From NCBI GenBank assembly GCA_902790215.1, contig CADAQX010000002.1, forward strand, positions 1-64,000: a DNA stretch of 64,000 nt. The letters are read 5' to 3'. The DNA comes from an uncultured Bacteroidota bacterium. Lineage in GTDB: Bacteria; Bacteroidota; Bacteroidia; Bacteroidales; P3. Position 1 is the stretch's first letter. The number at the start of each line of letters is the position of its first letter. The notes beneath the pieces are model-generated. The model was not told the origin of the DNA and did not search any database. It worked only from the letters and a program-made list of their open reading frames with translations. Of the stretch, positions 16,133-25,477 are shown in pieces. A program made the position numbers and the translations under genes.

Positions 16133-17656
16133 TCAGAATCCCCTGTTAAACTGCATTCCAACTTCACCGATAGAGCCTTCGTCCATGGAGTTGCGGCTCA
16201 GCATGCGTTCCCATCCGGCAGTGCGCACTTCGCCCATGGCATTAGAGTTGAGTAATTTGTAGTAGCCGCTGCGGAATTCGTCCCAGAACAAGAACACGCG
16301 GTTCTCATAGTCGCCAGGAATCTGGTTGTAGCGCCAGATTTGATAAGGCAGGTAGTAGATGTGGCCTTGGTCTGCCAGGTTCTCGCCTTCGCCATAGGAG
16401 TTCAGGTTATGCATATCTGCAGTATTGCGGTGAACGCCCAAGGCACCCACAAAGTTCTTCTCGTCGCGTACATGACTCGGCGGGCCGTATTGCAGATAAA
16501 CGCGTCCCATGTCGGTTCGGTAGCCGGGAGTGAGCGGATAGGTGAAATGCTCTTCCACATAGGTGAGGTTGGTCAGATAGGTCTGCCATTTTCCTTCGGG
16601 GTCGAGGGGGGAACGAGATTTCCAGAAGCGGTAGAAATAAGCCTGTTTTTCCTGCAGGCCAGGCTGCGAGAGCAGTTTCTTGGCGATATTGAGTTCGTAG
16701 ACCGAGGAGATGGGGTACAGGGCATCGATGTAGTAGTCCAGCGTTTTCTCGTCCGTTATGAGGGCGGCAAAGGATGTTGCCACCTCGGTTTCGCCGATGG
16801 TGACATCCTCCACAATGGGATTGGAGCGCATGATGGTCACATTTTTCTTGAAAATGGGTTCGCCTTCAATATTCTGTACCTCCACTATCAGATTGTAGTT
16901 GCCTGATGGCAGTTTGGAAATGTCCACGTCGGTATATACCGGAGTGTTGAGGCCAGAAGGATGGTGGCGGGTCATCTGTCCAATATTGGGGATACGGCGT
17001 CCGTTTTCTTTCTGCTCAAGGTAAGTGCTCACAATAAAGGGCTTGTCGCCGATTTCGCGGCTGAGGTTATACAGCTCGAAATAGGGATGGAGGTGTGTCA
17101 CCTTTGCCGGTACAAAGTCGTCGATATAGGGTACCATGTCGTATCCGCTGCGTGAAAGCATGTTGGGTGTCTCGGTCGGGGTGGCGGAGGCCATCAGCTG
17201 GATGTTTGACATGGAGGGCTTTTGTTCAGGGAAATAAACCACCAGCTTGTCCACCAAGGAAAGCGGAGCGTTGTCCGATGCCTTGTCGCGCAGGGTGATT
17301 TCAAGGTCGTAGAACCCGCTGTGGAGACCGAAACGCTGCAGGTCGAAGAAGGTAAAGCCTGTGGACTCGGGGTTGTCCGTATAAGGGCTGTGGAGGTCGT
17401 ATTTTTTCACATAGGCGATCGTGTCTTCTTGCCGTGCAACAATAGTGATTTCCACAGTGGCGCGGTACCCTGCACTGCCGTCGGCCACAAAGTTGAGAGA
17501 CCAGGCATCGAAATTGAAATAGGTCTCCACGTAGGGCTGATTGCTCTCCGGAAGGTAGAAGATGGAGTAGCCGAACATGGCCGACAACTGCTTTCCATCA
17601 GCAAACACTGGTGCAGTAAGCAGCATTGCCATTAGTAACAAGGTGTATTTCTTCAT
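16133..17656 (-). CDS. GWxTD-domain protein, exported
   Basis: 507 aa with a signal peptide (MKKYTLLLMAMLLTAPVFA). Middle beta-rich domains precede the GWxTD region near 376-391, here GYRTDMGRVYLQYGPP (Trp replaced by Tyr). The conserved tail YQIWRYNQIPG and FLFWDE follows. The domain is named after a motif in Bacteroidota and Acidobacteria proteins of unknown function. A TATCTTTG box at 17758-17765 on the minus strand would drive this gene and the acyltransferase and GT2 genes behind it. The order suggests a role in envelope biogenesis. Confidence 0.85.
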   Translation of the reverse strand: MKKYTLLLMAMLLTAPVFADGKQLSAMFGYSIFYLPESNQPYVETYFNFDAWSLNFVADGSAGYRATVEITIVARQEDTIAYVKKYDLHSPYTDNPESTGFTFFDLQRFGLHSGFYDLEITLRDKASDNAPLSLVDKLVVYFPEQKPSMSNIQLMASATPTETPNMLSRSGYDMVPYIDDFVPAKVTHLHPYFELYNLSREIGDKPFIVSTYLEQKENGRRIPNIGQMTRHHPSGLNTPVYTDVDISKLPSGNYNLIVEVQNIEGEPIFKKNVTIMRSNPIVEDVTIGETEVATSFAALITDEKTLDYYIDALYPISSVYELNIAKKLLSQPGLQEKQAYFYRFWKSRSPLDPEGKWQTYLTNLTYVEEHFTYPLTPGYRTDMGRVYLQYGPPSHVRDEKNFVGALGVHRNTADMHNLNSYGEGENLADQGHIYYLPYQIWRYNQIPGDYENRVFLFWDEFRSGYYKLLNSNAMGEVRTAGWERMLSRNSMDEGSIGEVGMQFNRGF

Positions 17657-17757
17657 ATCGTGTCGTTTTTATATATTATATAAAAGAGTGCACAAATGCG
17701 TGGGGACCATTGCGTTGCGGCTTTTGTCCCTGCTTTTTGGACACACTAAACCAAATG

Positions 17758-17765
17758 CAAAGATA
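17758..17765 (-). promoter_or_regulatory. Bacteroidota -7 box (TATCTTTG) for the GWxTD operon
   Basis: The minus strand reads ATATCTTTGCATTTGG, 102 bp upstream of the start at 17656. Confidence 0.6.
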
Positions 17766-17861
17766 TGAAAAAATCTTGATATAGTAAAATTCTACGTGTA
17801 TTTGGCGTTATGGGAAAAGCGAGAAGAAGTGAAGTGTGCTGTTCGATTTGGGGAAAATGAA

Positions 17862-17893
17862 ACTGGGAGTCGGTTTTTAGGCCGATTCCCAGT
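17862..17893 (-). terminator. Terminator after alaS
   Basis: ACTGGGAGTCGG and CCGATTCCCAGT form a 12-bp stem with one G-T-type mismatch and an 8-nt loop, 68 bp past the alaS stop. On the minus strand it is followed by a T-rich TTTCATTTTCCCC. Confidence 0.65.
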
Positions 17894-17960
17894 CACTATT
17901 TTAGCAATACTAAAGTGTTGTCAGCACCAGTCGCTGTGGTGAGGACACAAGAGGCGTGTT

Positions 17961-20564
17961 CTATCCAATCTGTTTGGCAGCCACCTGCATGGCTTGGTCG
18001 AGGCCGTCGGGGTTCTTGCCGCCAGCAGTGGCATAGGCGGGCTGTCCACCACCGCCACCCTGCATCTCTTTGCCTGCAGTGCGGACGATTGTGGAGGCGT
18101 TGAGGCCGGCGTTGATGCGGTTCTGTCCCAGTGCCACGAGAAGAGCGGGTTTGCCGCCATGGAGACTGCCGAGCACCACTGCCATGTCGGGATATTGCGC
18201 GGCGAGGGAAAGCATGGCATCTTTGAGTTGACTGAGGTCACCGTCCATCTTGCGAACCAGCAGAGGATTCTGTTCCAGCTGTGCGGCGAAGTCGCGGCGC
18301 AGAGCGTTGATTTGCTCTTTCTGGAATTGTTCGACCTGGGCATGGAGTGCGGCGTTGTCGTCCTGTAACCGCTGCACTGCGGCGATGATGTCTTTGGGGT
18401 TCTTAAGCAGTTCCCGGAGGCTTTCGAGCTGGTCCTGCATATTGTTGTTGTACATCTCGGCTGCGGCGCCTGTGACGGCTTCGATGCGGCGCATGCCTGC
18501 TGCCACGGCTCCCTCGCTCACAATGCGGAAGGAACCGATATGACCCGTGTTGGAAATATGTGTGCCGCCGCAGAACTCCACGCTGTCGCCGAATTTGATG
18601 ACGCGTACATGGTCGCCGTATTTCTCGCCGAAGAGAGCCATGGCACCGAGTTTCTGAGCCTCGGCAATGGGCATGGCACGGTGCTCTTCGAGAGCTATGG
18701 CGTGGCGGATGTCGATGTTGACCTGTTTTTCCACTTCGCGGATTTCCTCGCGTGTGAGTTTGGCAAAATGGGAGAAGTCGAAGCGCAGTCGCTGGTCATC
18801 GACGCTGGAGCCTTTCTGCTCCACATGCTTTCCGAGAACGTTGCGCAGGGCTTTGTGCAGGAGGTGAGTAGAGGTGTGGTTGCACTCGATGGCAAAGCGG
18901 CGGCATTTATCCACTTCGGCCTTGTAGGGCTGGTCGAGATGCTCGGGCAGCTTGGCTACGATGTGTATGATGAGATTGTTCTCTTTCTTGGTGTTGATGA
19001 CGGGAATCATGTCGCCGGAAGAGTGGGTGAGGGTGCCTTGGTCGCCCACCTGTCCACCGCTTTCGCCGTAGAAAGGTGTGCGGTCAAAAACGAGCTGGTA
19101 GAACTCTTTGTCTTTCACCTTTACATGGCGGTAGCGGGTGATGTGCACTTCGGCATTGAGGCTGTCGTAGCCGATGAATTCCTGGGTGGTGCCGGGAATG
19201 AGCTCGACCCAGTCGTCGTTCTCTACAGCTGCTGCAGCACGGGAACGGTTCTTCTGCTCGGCAAGACCCTGTTGGAATCCCTCCATGTCCACAGTCCAGC
19301 CTTTTTCAGTGGCCATGAGCTGTGTGAGGTCGATGGGGAAGCCGTAGGTGTCGAAAAGCTCGAATGCAAAAGCCCCGTCGATGGTCTGGGTATTGCCGGT
19401 GTGGCTGCCGATATAGTCGTCGAAGCGTTTGATACCGCCTGCGAGGGTCTTGAGGAATGATTGCTCCTCTTCGAGGATGATGCGCTGGATAAGCTGTTGC
19501 TGGCTGACGAGTTCGGAATATTGTCCGCCCATTTGGCTGACAAGGGTGTTGACAAGCCTGTTGATGAAGGGCTCTTTGAAACCGAGGAAAGTGTAGCCGT
19601 AGCGGACAGCACGGCGCAGGATGCGGCGGATGACATATCCGGCTTTGGCATTGCTGGGCAGCTGCCCGTCGGCGATGCTGAAGCTGACGGCACGCAAGTG
19701 GTCGGCGATGACGCGCATGGCAATATCGGCCTTCTCGTCCTGACCGTAGGCGCGGCCGGACATGTGGGCAATCTCCTGGATAAGGGGTTGGAAGACATCG
19801 GTGTCGTAGTTGGATTTCTTGCCCTGCATGACCATGCAGAGGCGCTCGAATCCCATGCCGGTGTCGATATGTTTGGCCTTTAGCGGTTCGAGTGTACCGT
19901 TGGCAAGGCGGTTGTATTGCATGAACACGAGGTTCCAGATTTCAATGACAAGGGGGTTATCCTTGTTTACGAGGTCGCGACCCGGAATGCGCTGTTTTTC
20001 GGATTCGTCGCGCAAGTCGATGTGTATCTCGCTGCAAGGACCGCAGGGACCTTGTTCGCCCATCTCCCAGAAATTGTCTTTCTTAGACCCTTTGAGGATA
20101 CGGCTTTCGTCGATGTGTTCTTTCCAGAAGTTGTAGGCTTCGGTATCCATGGCCAGGCCGTCCTTTTCATCGCCGCCGAAGACGGTGACGTAAAGGTTTG
20201 CCTTGTCGATGTGCATCACTTCGGTGAGGAATTCCCAGCCGTAGGCAATTGCCTCTTTCTTGAAGTAGTCGCCAAAAGACCAGTTACCGAGCATCTCGAA
20301 CATGGTGTGGTGATAGGTGTCATGTCCCACCTCTTCGAGGTCGTTGTGCTTGCCGCTGACACGCAGACATTTCTGGGCGTCGCTGACACGGGGGTAAGGG
20401 GCATTGGCATTCCCGAGGAAGATATCCTTGAATTGGTTCATGCCGGCATTGGTGAACATCAGGGTTGGGTCGTTCTTTACCACCATCGGGGCACTGGGGA
20501 CAATGTGGTGGCCTTTACTTTCGAAGAATTGCAGGAATTGGCTGCGTATTTCGTTGCTTGTCAT
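17961..20564 (-). CDS. alaS: Alanyl-tRNA synthetase
   Basis: 867 aa, full length for the family. The class II catalytic domain begins SNEIRSQFLQFFESKGH with PSAPMVVKNDPTLMFTNAGMN. The editing domain carries the zinc site HTSTHLLH (near 558) and CGGTH (near 663). The C-Ala region ends with a glycine-rich stretch and KNPDGLDQAM. It charges tRNA-Ala and edits Ser or Gly mischarging. It follows a GroES-like gene by 13 bp and is probably cotranscribed with it from the divergent promoter at 20951-21000. Confidence 0.96.
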   Translation of the reverse strand: MTSNEIRSQFLQFFESKGHHIVPSAPMVVKNDPTLMFTNAGMNQFKDIFLGNANAPYPRVSDAQKCLRVSGKHNDLEEVGHDTYHHTMFEMLGNWSFGDYFKKEAIAYGWEFLTEVMHIDKANLYVTVFGGDEKDGLAMDTEAYNFWKEHIDESRILKGSKKDNFWEMGEQGPCGPCSEIHIDLRDESEKQRIPGRDLVNKDNPLVIEIWNLVFMQYNRLANGTLEPLKAKHIDTGMGFERLCMVMQGKKSNYDTDVFQPLIQEIAHMSGRAYGQDEKADIAMRVIADHLRAVSFSIADGQLPSNAKAGYVIRRILRRAVRYGYTFLGFKEPFINRLVNTLVSQMGGQYSELVSQQQLIQRIILEEEQSFLKTLAGGIKRFDDYIGSHTGNTQTIDGAFAFELFDTYGFPIDLTQLMATEKGWTVDMEGFQQGLAEQKNRSRAAAAVENDDWVELIPGTTQEFIGYDSLNAEVHITRYRHVKVKDKEFYQLVFDRTPFYGESGGQVGDQGTLTHSSGDMIPVINTKKENNLIIHIVAKLPEHLDQPYKAEVDKCRRFAIECNHTSTHLLHKALRNVLGKHVEQKGSSVDDQRLRFDFSHFAKLTREEIREVEKQVNIDIRHAIALEEHRAMPIAEAQKLGAMALFGEKYGDHVRVIKFGDSVEFCGGTHISNTGHIGSFRIVSEGAVAAGMRRIEAVTGAAAEMYNNNMQDQLESLRELLKNPKDIIAAVQRLQDDNAALHAQVEQFQKEQINALRRDFAAQLEQNPLLVRKMDGDLSQLKDAMLSLAAQYPDMAVVLGSLHGGKPALLVALGQNRINAGLNASTIVRTAGKEMQGGGGGQPAYATAGGKNPDGLDQAMQVAAKQIG

Positions 20565-20577
20565 AAATCAGTATGTC

Positions 20578-20934
20578 TTAAAATTCATCGCGTTCCACAA
20601 GCAGGATGGCATTCTGTGGTACGATGAAATATTTCTCGTTGTTATATTTGATTTCAATGGCGTTTTTCTGGAGAAATAGAGCCAGGTCGCCGGGCAGCAC
20701 CTGAAGGGGCATGTAGTGGGCGTCTTGGCTGTGCTGGTTCCATGCTTCGCCCTCGTCAAGGGAGGGGAGGGGATAGCCTGGTCCGCACTTGAGAATATAG
20801 CCGGACAGAATCTTCTCCTTGTCTTGATAGCCGGAGGGAAGATAGAGGCCGCTTTTTGTTCGGTCGGTGGTGTCGTTGGGTTTGATTAATACCCTGTCTC
20901 CCACCACGATAATCTTGTCTAAATTAGTTGTCAT
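20578..20934 (-). CDS. GroES-like (Cpn10-fold) protein, stand-alone
   Basis: 118 aa from the ATG at 20934; the much longer frame upstream crosses the promoter and the fucosidase gene and is not real. The start NLDKIIVVGDRVLIKPND is the Cpn10 first strand. PGDLALFLQKNAIEIKYNNEKY and the final AILLV match the GroES C-terminal half. The middle is not standard: YLPSGYQDKEKILSGYILKC replaces the usual V-x-A-V-G-x-G segment and an insertion follows. There is no groEL beside it. Standalone GroES-like proteins are common in Bacteroidota, with unclear function; it may be a specialised co-chaperone. Transcription would start ~12 nt before the ATG. Confidence 0.75.
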   Translation of the reverse strand: MTTNLDKIIVVGDRVLIKPNDTTDRTKSGLYLPSGYQDKEKILSGYILKCGPGYPLPSLDEGEAWNQHSQDAHYMPLQVLPGDLALFLQKNAIEIKYNNEKYFIVPQNAILLVERDEF

Positions 20935-20950
20935 AGTCCGAAATTGAAAG

Positions 20951-21000
20951 TGCAAAGTTACGAAAAAAATCGGAATACACTTTTTTTTCGTAACTTTGCA
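20951..21000. promoter_or_regulatory. Symmetric divergent promoter (groES-like/alaS and GH29)
   Basis: TGCAAAGTTACGAAAAAA (20951-20968) and its exact reverse complement (20983-21000) are separated by 14 bp. Each arm contains a TAACTTTG -7 box: minus strand 20953-20960 and plus strand 20991-20998. The perfect 18-bp symmetry could place two polymerases outward or form an operator. Confidence 0.7.
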
Positions 21001-21051
21001 TTTTAGTATTAATGGCGTATAACGCTGTTGTGTATTGAAAACGTTGATATT

Positions 21052-22488
21052 ATGTCCAAGACTAAATATATTCTCTTTCTCCTGTTTGTTTCTCTGGCAA
21101 CAGGCAGCAGTGCTGTTGCTCAGGAAGTACAGCCCACATGGGAGTCTATCAACCAGCGCGGCTATCCACAATGGTTTCAGGATGCCAAGTTGGGTATCTT
21201 TGTCCACTGGGGTCTTTATTCCGTGCCGTCCTATTCTGCACCTGACGGGTATGCCGAATGGTTCTATCGGGGATTGATGACTGGCGACACCATCAGGGTG
21301 AAGGAAATGGAGGAATTCAACCGCCGTTGGGGATACCTGTTGGGTGACCAGTGGAGCGGCCGCTTGGGCAACAGTGATGCCGTGAAGCAAAAGCCGCGGC
21401 CGACCGATTTGTACACCCTCTATGCCCAGTCGTGGCATGCCGAACACTGGAATCCTGACCAATGGGCTTCGTTGTTTGCCCAGTCGGGTGCCAAATATGT
21501 GATTCTGGTCACCAAGCATCATGACGGCTATTGCCTGTGGCGCAGCCGCTACCAGCCCAACTGGAACAGCGTTGTGACGGGCCCTCATAAGGACATCGTC
21601 GGTATGCTCACTGAGTCGGTGCGCAATGCCGGTCTCAAGATGGGCTTTTACTATTCCCTTACGGAATGGACCAACAATCTGCACATATGGATGCATGACC
21701 CCGACAGTGCTATCGGCGAATATGTGGATCACTACATGGTGCCCCAGTTCAAAGAACTTGTCGGCAAGTACAAACCCAGCCTGATTTTTACCGACGGCGA
21801 GTGGCAGAACAGTGCCGACCAGTTCAGGGCAACAGAGTTAATCTCTTGGTACTATAACACGGTCGGTCCCGAAGCCATTGTCAACGACCGCTGGGGCAGC
21901 GGCACACAGCACGGGTTCAAGACTCCGGAATACAAGGGAGCTATTGACGACACAGTCCGGCCTTGGGCTGAATGCCGCGGTATCGGGCGCTCCTTTGGCT
22001 TAAACCGCAATGAGCCGTTGGAAAACTACCTCACAAGTGACTCTCTTATCCGTCATTTCGTCAAACTGGTGGCTGCCGGCGGTGGGCTGACATTGAACGT
22101 GGGTCCCGATGCCGATGGCACCATCCCCATGCTTCAGCAGGAGCGTCTGCGTGACCTCGGCGACTGGCTGCGCGTGAACGGTGAGGCCATCTATGGGTCA
22201 CGCCCGTATCGCAAAATGTGCGAAAGCGACAGCACGGTTTTCTACACCAAGCAAGGCAGTAACCTCTATGCCATTGCCACCCACCTTGACGGTAAGACCC
22301 TTGTTTTGAAAAACATGCCCCGTCCTGGTCTGCTTTCCCAAGTCAAGTTGTTGGGATGCAACAAACTTATTGTTCACTACTACCTTGCCGGAAACCTTTA
22401 TATCCGATTGAACAACCTGACACCCGAAGACCTTCTCAAGACAAAGGGTGCCTGGGTGTTCCGCATTACCAAATACGGAGATCAATAA
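21052..22488 (+). CDS. GH29 alpha-L-fucosidase
   Basis: 478 aa from the ATG at 21052. Signal peptide (LLFVSLATGSSAVAQ). The GH29 catalytic domain shows LGIFVHWGLYSVPSY (47-61), TKHHDGYCLW (154-163) and the nucleophile in LIFTDGEW (D248), plus SFGLNRNE and LTLNVGPDADG typical of family 29. A C-terminal beta-sandwich (about 395-478) follows. It removes alpha-linked fucose from glycans, probably host mucin or plant xyloglucan side chains, in the periplasm or at the surface. A lipoprotein gene follows 17 bp later. No SusC/D pair is next to it, so it is not in a canonical PUL here. Confidence 0.93.
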   Translation: MSKTKYILFLLFVSLATGSSAVAQEVQPTWESINQRGYPQWFQDAKLGIFVHWGLYSVPSYSAPDGYAEWFYRGLMTGDTIRVKEMEEFNRRWGYLLGDQWSGRLGNSDAVKQKPRPTDLYTLYAQSWHAEHWNPDQWASLFAQSGAKYVILVTKHHDGYCLWRSRYQPNWNSVVTGPHKDIVGMLTESVRNAGLKMGFYYSLTEWTNNLHIWMHDPDSAIGEYVDHYMVPQFKELVGKYKPSLIFTDGEWQNSADQFRATELISWYYNTVGPEAIVNDRWGSGTQHGFKTPEYKGAIDDTVRPWAECRGIGRSFGLNRNEPLENYLTSDSLIRHFVKLVAAGGGLTLNVGPDADGTIPMLQQERLRDLGDWLRVNGEAIYGSRPYRKMCESDSTVFYTKQGSNLYAIATHLDGKTLVLKNMPRPGLLSQVKLLGCNKLIVHYYLAGNLYIRLNNLTPEDLLKTKGAWVFRITKYGDQ

Positions 22489-22505
22489 TTTAATTCATAT
22501 TTGTC

Positions 22506-23270
22506 ATGAAAAAACCTTTCCTTCCCGTCATGGCACTTCTCCTGCTGGTTGCAGGATGCCAAAAAAATGAAAACATCCATCCGATTCCTAATGACTCGTT
22601 GATTCCTGTCACACCCGTGTCGGCAGTCTTCTCCGTCAGCGATTCGCATCAGGTTCGTTTCAGTCAAGGCAATTTGCAGTATATCAACGGTACTTGGCGG
22701 TTCGCCGAACATCAGACCGACTGCCTTCCCATCTTTAATGAAAATTCCTGTGACCTTTTTGGCTGGAGTACTGACATCTCCAACTGGGGTATTAATTCCA
22801 GCAAAGTGTATGATGACTACGAGGGTGAATTTGTCGAATGGGGAACAAATCCAGACGTGGTTTCCAACCTGGGCGAAGGGTGGCGTACTCTTTCCGACAC
22901 GGAGTGGGAATATTTGCTCAAAGAACGCAAGGTCAATGGTCGTGCAGGTGAAGGTTACTCTTGGTCGGCAGCACGCATCAACGGCCATTACGGACTGATT
23001 ATTTATCCCGACAATTATAAACGGCAGGCCGGGACACATACTATCATACCCGACAGTTGCGTGTTCCTGCCGGCCGTGGGCAGCAGAATAGGGGAAGACA
23101 TATTTTATAAGGACGATGAGCAAGGCTGGTACTGGTCGTCATCGGCCTATCCTTCAATGATTGGTATTGGGATGAAATTCCAAAGTAACCCCGATTCTAC
23201 CACATCGGTAATCGTCAATGGGTGGTCGCGCCAGATAGGCTGCTCCGTCCGTTTAGTTCGTGATATCTAA
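22506..23270 (+). CDS. Lipoprotein with Bacteroidales paralogous repeat-type domain (FISUMP-like)
   Basis: 254 aa. Signal peptide II with lipobox LLLVAGC (C18). The body reads VRFSQGNLQYINGTWRFAEH, FGWSTDISNWG, LGEGWRTLSDTEWEYLL and WYWSSSAYPSM, a pattern repeated in many Bacteroidales surface lipoproteins and related to the FGE/C-type-lectin-like and Fibrobacter major paralogous domains. It is likely surface- or periplasm-exposed and may bind carbohydrate. Cotranscribed with the fucosidase (17 bp). No catalytic residues can be assigned. Confidence 0.7.
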   Translation: MKKPFLPVMALLLLVAGCQKNENIHPIPNDSLIPVTPVSAVFSVSDSHQVRFSQGNLQYINGTWRFAEHQTDCLPIFNENSCDLFGWSTDISNWGINSSKVYDDYEGEFVEWGTNPDVVSNLGEGWRTLSDTEWEYLLKERKVNGRAGEGYSWSAARINGHYGLIIYPDNYKRQAGTHTIIPDSCVFLPAVGSRIGEDIFYKDDEQGWYWSSSAYPSMIGIGMKFQSNPDSTTSVIVNGWSRQIGCSVRLVRDI

Positions 23271-23278
23271 GATATTGA

Positions 23279-24049
23279 CTAGATAATATTCAACGCCGTC
23301 AAGGCGTGCTCAATGCCCTCTTCGTCAACGGAAGTGGTGACAAAGTCGGCGTGTGATTTGACACTGTCGTCCGCGTTGCCCATCGCCACCCCAATGCCGC
23401 AGTATTCCAGCATTTCGATGTCGTTGCCTCCGTCGCCGAAGCCGATACACTCGTTGCGGTCTATGCCGTAGTGATGCAGTATACAGTCGATGCCTATGGC
23501 TTTGCTGTTGTCGGCATTCACCAAGTCGCTGAATCCTGGATGCCATCGCGGCAGCCGGCAGTGCGGCAACAGCCCAAGCACCTCAGCGTCGCGCGTGGCG
23601 GGCATGATAGCAATAATCTGAAATGTTTCGCGTCCCATCATTTGGCTTGTCTCCATCATGGGAGGCATGGTAAACTCCAGTTGGTTGCGAATGGCATTGG
23701 CAATGGGGTCCGACAGGGTGTTCACATACATCTCGTGTTCGGTGAAAATCATGGTGCAGATGCCATCTCTGTCGGCATACTGCAGCCAGCGGTCGGTCTC
23801 CTGCTGCGGTATGGGGCGTCGCAGCAGCACCTTGTCGCCTACAAAGCAATAACCCCCGTTCATGGTGACGTAGCCGTCAAACGAAACGGGCATTTCGGGT
23901 ATCAGCACCATCGGGCGGCCCGAAGAGATGAATGTGTGCACTCCGTTGCGGTGCAGTGCATCAAAGGCGCGAATGGTACCCTCCGACACTCTGTGGGTCT
24001 TGAAACTCAGCAGGGTGCCATCAATATCAAAAAACGCTGCTCGAATCAT
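23279..24049 (-). CDS. Cof-type HAD-IIB sugar-phosphatase-like hydrolase
   Basis: 256 aa from the ATG at 24049, 4 bp after the PNP stop (an upstream ATG at 24067 would overlap PNP). HAD motif I is AAFFDIDGTLLSF at the N-terminus, motif II FISSGRP, and motif IV FGDGGNDIEMLEY followed by G-V-A-M-G-N-A. The C2b cap lies between motifs II and III. Cof proteins dephosphorylate sugar phosphates, nucleotides or flavin precursors; linkage to PNP favours a phosphosugar or nucleotide substrate. Last gene of the rdgB operon. Confidence 0.88.
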   Translation of the reverse strand: MIRAAFFDIDGTLLSFKTHRVSEGTIRAFDALHRNGVHTFISSGRPMVLIPEMPVSFDGYVTMNGGYCFVGDKVLLRRPIPQQETDRWLQYADRDGICTMIFTEHEMYVNTLSDPIANAIRNQLEFTMPPMMETSQMMGRETFQIIAIMPATRDAEVLGLLPHCRLPRWHPGFSDLVNADNSKAIGIDCILHHYGIDRNECIGFGDGGNDIEMLEYCGIGVAMGNADDSVKSHADFVTTSVDEEGIEHALTALNII

Positions 24050-24053
24050 GGCG

Positions 24054-24872
24054 TCACAGATTGGCAATGATGGAGCAGAACAGGGCGGTCATCTTCTCTG
24101 CAGCCTTATTGGCCTCTCTCACCACCTCTTCACCACTGTTCAGGCAGTCGTCGCTCAAGTCATTGGATTGATTAGTGATAATGCTCATGCCGAATATCTC
24201 CATGCCGCAGTGGCGTGCCACGATGACCTCAGGCACACTCGACATGCCCGCTGCATCGCCGCCGATGGCGTGGTACATGCGGTACTCCGCCGGTGTTTCG
24301 TACGTCGGACCGGTGCCGGCTACATACACTCCCTGCTGCAGCTGCTCGCCCATCTTGTCGGCTTCGTCAATCGCTATTTTGCGTATACGGCGGCTGTAAA
24401 CCGTCGTCATGTCGGGAAAGCGGTCGCCGAACTCGTCCAGGTTAGGTCCTACAAGAGGGTTGGGCATCAAGTTGATATGGTCGGTGATAATCATCATGTC
24501 TCCCACACGGAAATGGGGATTTACAGCTCCGGCGGCATTGCTCACAAAAAGAATTTTCACCCCCAAGCGCGCCATGACGCGCACAGGCAAAGTGACCTCC
24601 TGCATGGTGTAGCCCTCGTAGTAATGGAAACGCCCCTGCATGGCCATGACACTCTTGCCGCCCAGCGTGCCGATAATCAGGTTGCCCTTGTGACCTACAG
24701 CCGTAGAGCGTTTGAAGTTAGGAATCTCGCTGTAGGGTATGGTCAAGGGGTTCTCAATACGGTCGGCCATCAGTCCCAGACCGCTGCCCAGTATGATTGC
24801 TATTTTGGGCATCTCCCTGCCAAGCATGCGGTACTGCAGATATTGTGCGGTTTCGTCTATTTTGTGTATCAT
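24054..24872 (-). CDS. Purine nucleoside phosphorylase (trimeric type)
   Basis: 272 aa, normal for the inosine/guanosine PNP family. The phosphate-binding loop is ILGSGLG near 27-33, followed by HKGNLIIGTLGG, MQGRFHYYEGY, VSNAAGAVNP and GPTYETPAEYR, and finally SIITNQSNDL. It splits purine nucleosides to base plus ribose-1-phosphate for salvage. 26 bp downstream of the bifunctional-nuclease gene and just upstream of a HAD hydrolase, forming a nucleotide-housekeeping operon with rdgB. Confidence 0.93.
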   Translation of the reverse strand: MIHKIDETAQYLQYRMLGREMPKIAIILGSGLGLMADRIENPLTIPYSEIPNFKRSTAVGHKGNLIIGTLGGKSVMAMQGRFHYYEGYTMQEVTLPVRVMARLGVKILFVSNAAGAVNPHFRVGDMMIITDHINLMPNPLVGPNLDEFGDRFPDMTTVYSRRIRKIAIDEADKMGEQLQQGVYVAGTGPTYETPAEYRMYHAIGGDAAGMSSVPEVIVARHCGMEIFGMSIITNQSNDLSDDCLNSGEEVVREANKAAEKMTALFCSIIANL

Positions 24873-24898
24873 GATATAATGTCTTTCGTTTTCAAATA

Positions 24899-25477
24899 TT
24901 AGCTTTCAAGCCCTTCATTCTTCATACGGTTGATTTTCTCCATAATCTCAGCCGCCTGCTCATAGTCCTCCTTCTCCTCGCACTCGTGCAGCAGCTCCTC
25001 CAGTTGCTCCAACGTCAGGGTGTCGGATTGTGACTTGCTGCGGTTTTGGGGCAGGTTGTTCTCCAATGCGCCGGGCTCCATCGAGGTCTCTTCCAGCACA
25101 CGGTTTTCTATCATGATATTGCAGTGCTGGAGCAGTGCCAGCACGATGGCGTCGCTGGTGCGGCTGTCGATGCGTTTTTCCGAAAAACCGTCGCTGATGT
25201 ATAGTGTCGAGTAGAAAATACCCTCTTCAAAGCGGTCTATGGTCACCTGCTTCAACACCAACAGGTATTCCTCTAGTATGTTATTCAGTAGGTTGTGGGT
25301 CAGCGGACGGCGTGCTTGTTTCTGCTCTATGGCCATGACGATGGCCTGCGCCTCGGCTTCGCCGATGATGATGGGCACCTGCTTGCCATTCTCGGGTGCG
25401 TCGAGCACCAGCACGTATGCTCCGCTCATCGACATGCTTTGCGAAATCTGCAACGGGTATACCTGGGTGTAGCTCAT
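24899..25477 (-). CDS. Bifunctional nuclease (BFN/DUF151) family protein with UVR-like tail
   Basis: 192 aa. The BFN domain (1-135) shows PIIIGEAEAQAIVMAIE, RPLTHNLLNNIL and RIDSRTSDAIVLAL. A C-terminal helix pair (about 153-188, LEQLEELLHECEEKEDYEQA) resembles a UvrB/UvrC UVR motif. Plant and archaeal members have been reported with nuclease activity; the bacterial role is not firmly known. Its ATG overlaps the rdgB stop (ATGA), indicating translational coupling. Confidence 0.88.
   Translation of the reverse strand: MSYTQVYPLQISQSMSMSGAYVLVLDAPENGKQVPIIIGEAEAQAIVMAIEQKQARRPLTHNLLNNILEEYLLVLKQVTIDRFEEGIFYSTLYISDGFSEKRIDSRTSDAIVLALLQHCNIMIENRVLEETSMEPGALENNLPQNRSKSQSDTLTLEQLEELLHECEEKEDYEQAAEIMEKINRMKNEGLES

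Larger units (their letters stand above)
17657..17960. other. 304-bp gap: alaS terminator and GWxTD-operon promoter
   Basis: The minus strand carries, in transcription order, a terminator hairpin for alaS (17862-17893) and then the -7 box at 17758-17765. No gene is seen. Confidence 0.75.

Noticed and set aside
20935..21732. N-terminal extension of the GroES-like gene
   Set aside because: The extension crosses the divergent promoter and lies antisense in the fucosidase; Cpn10 homology starts at the ATG at 20934.
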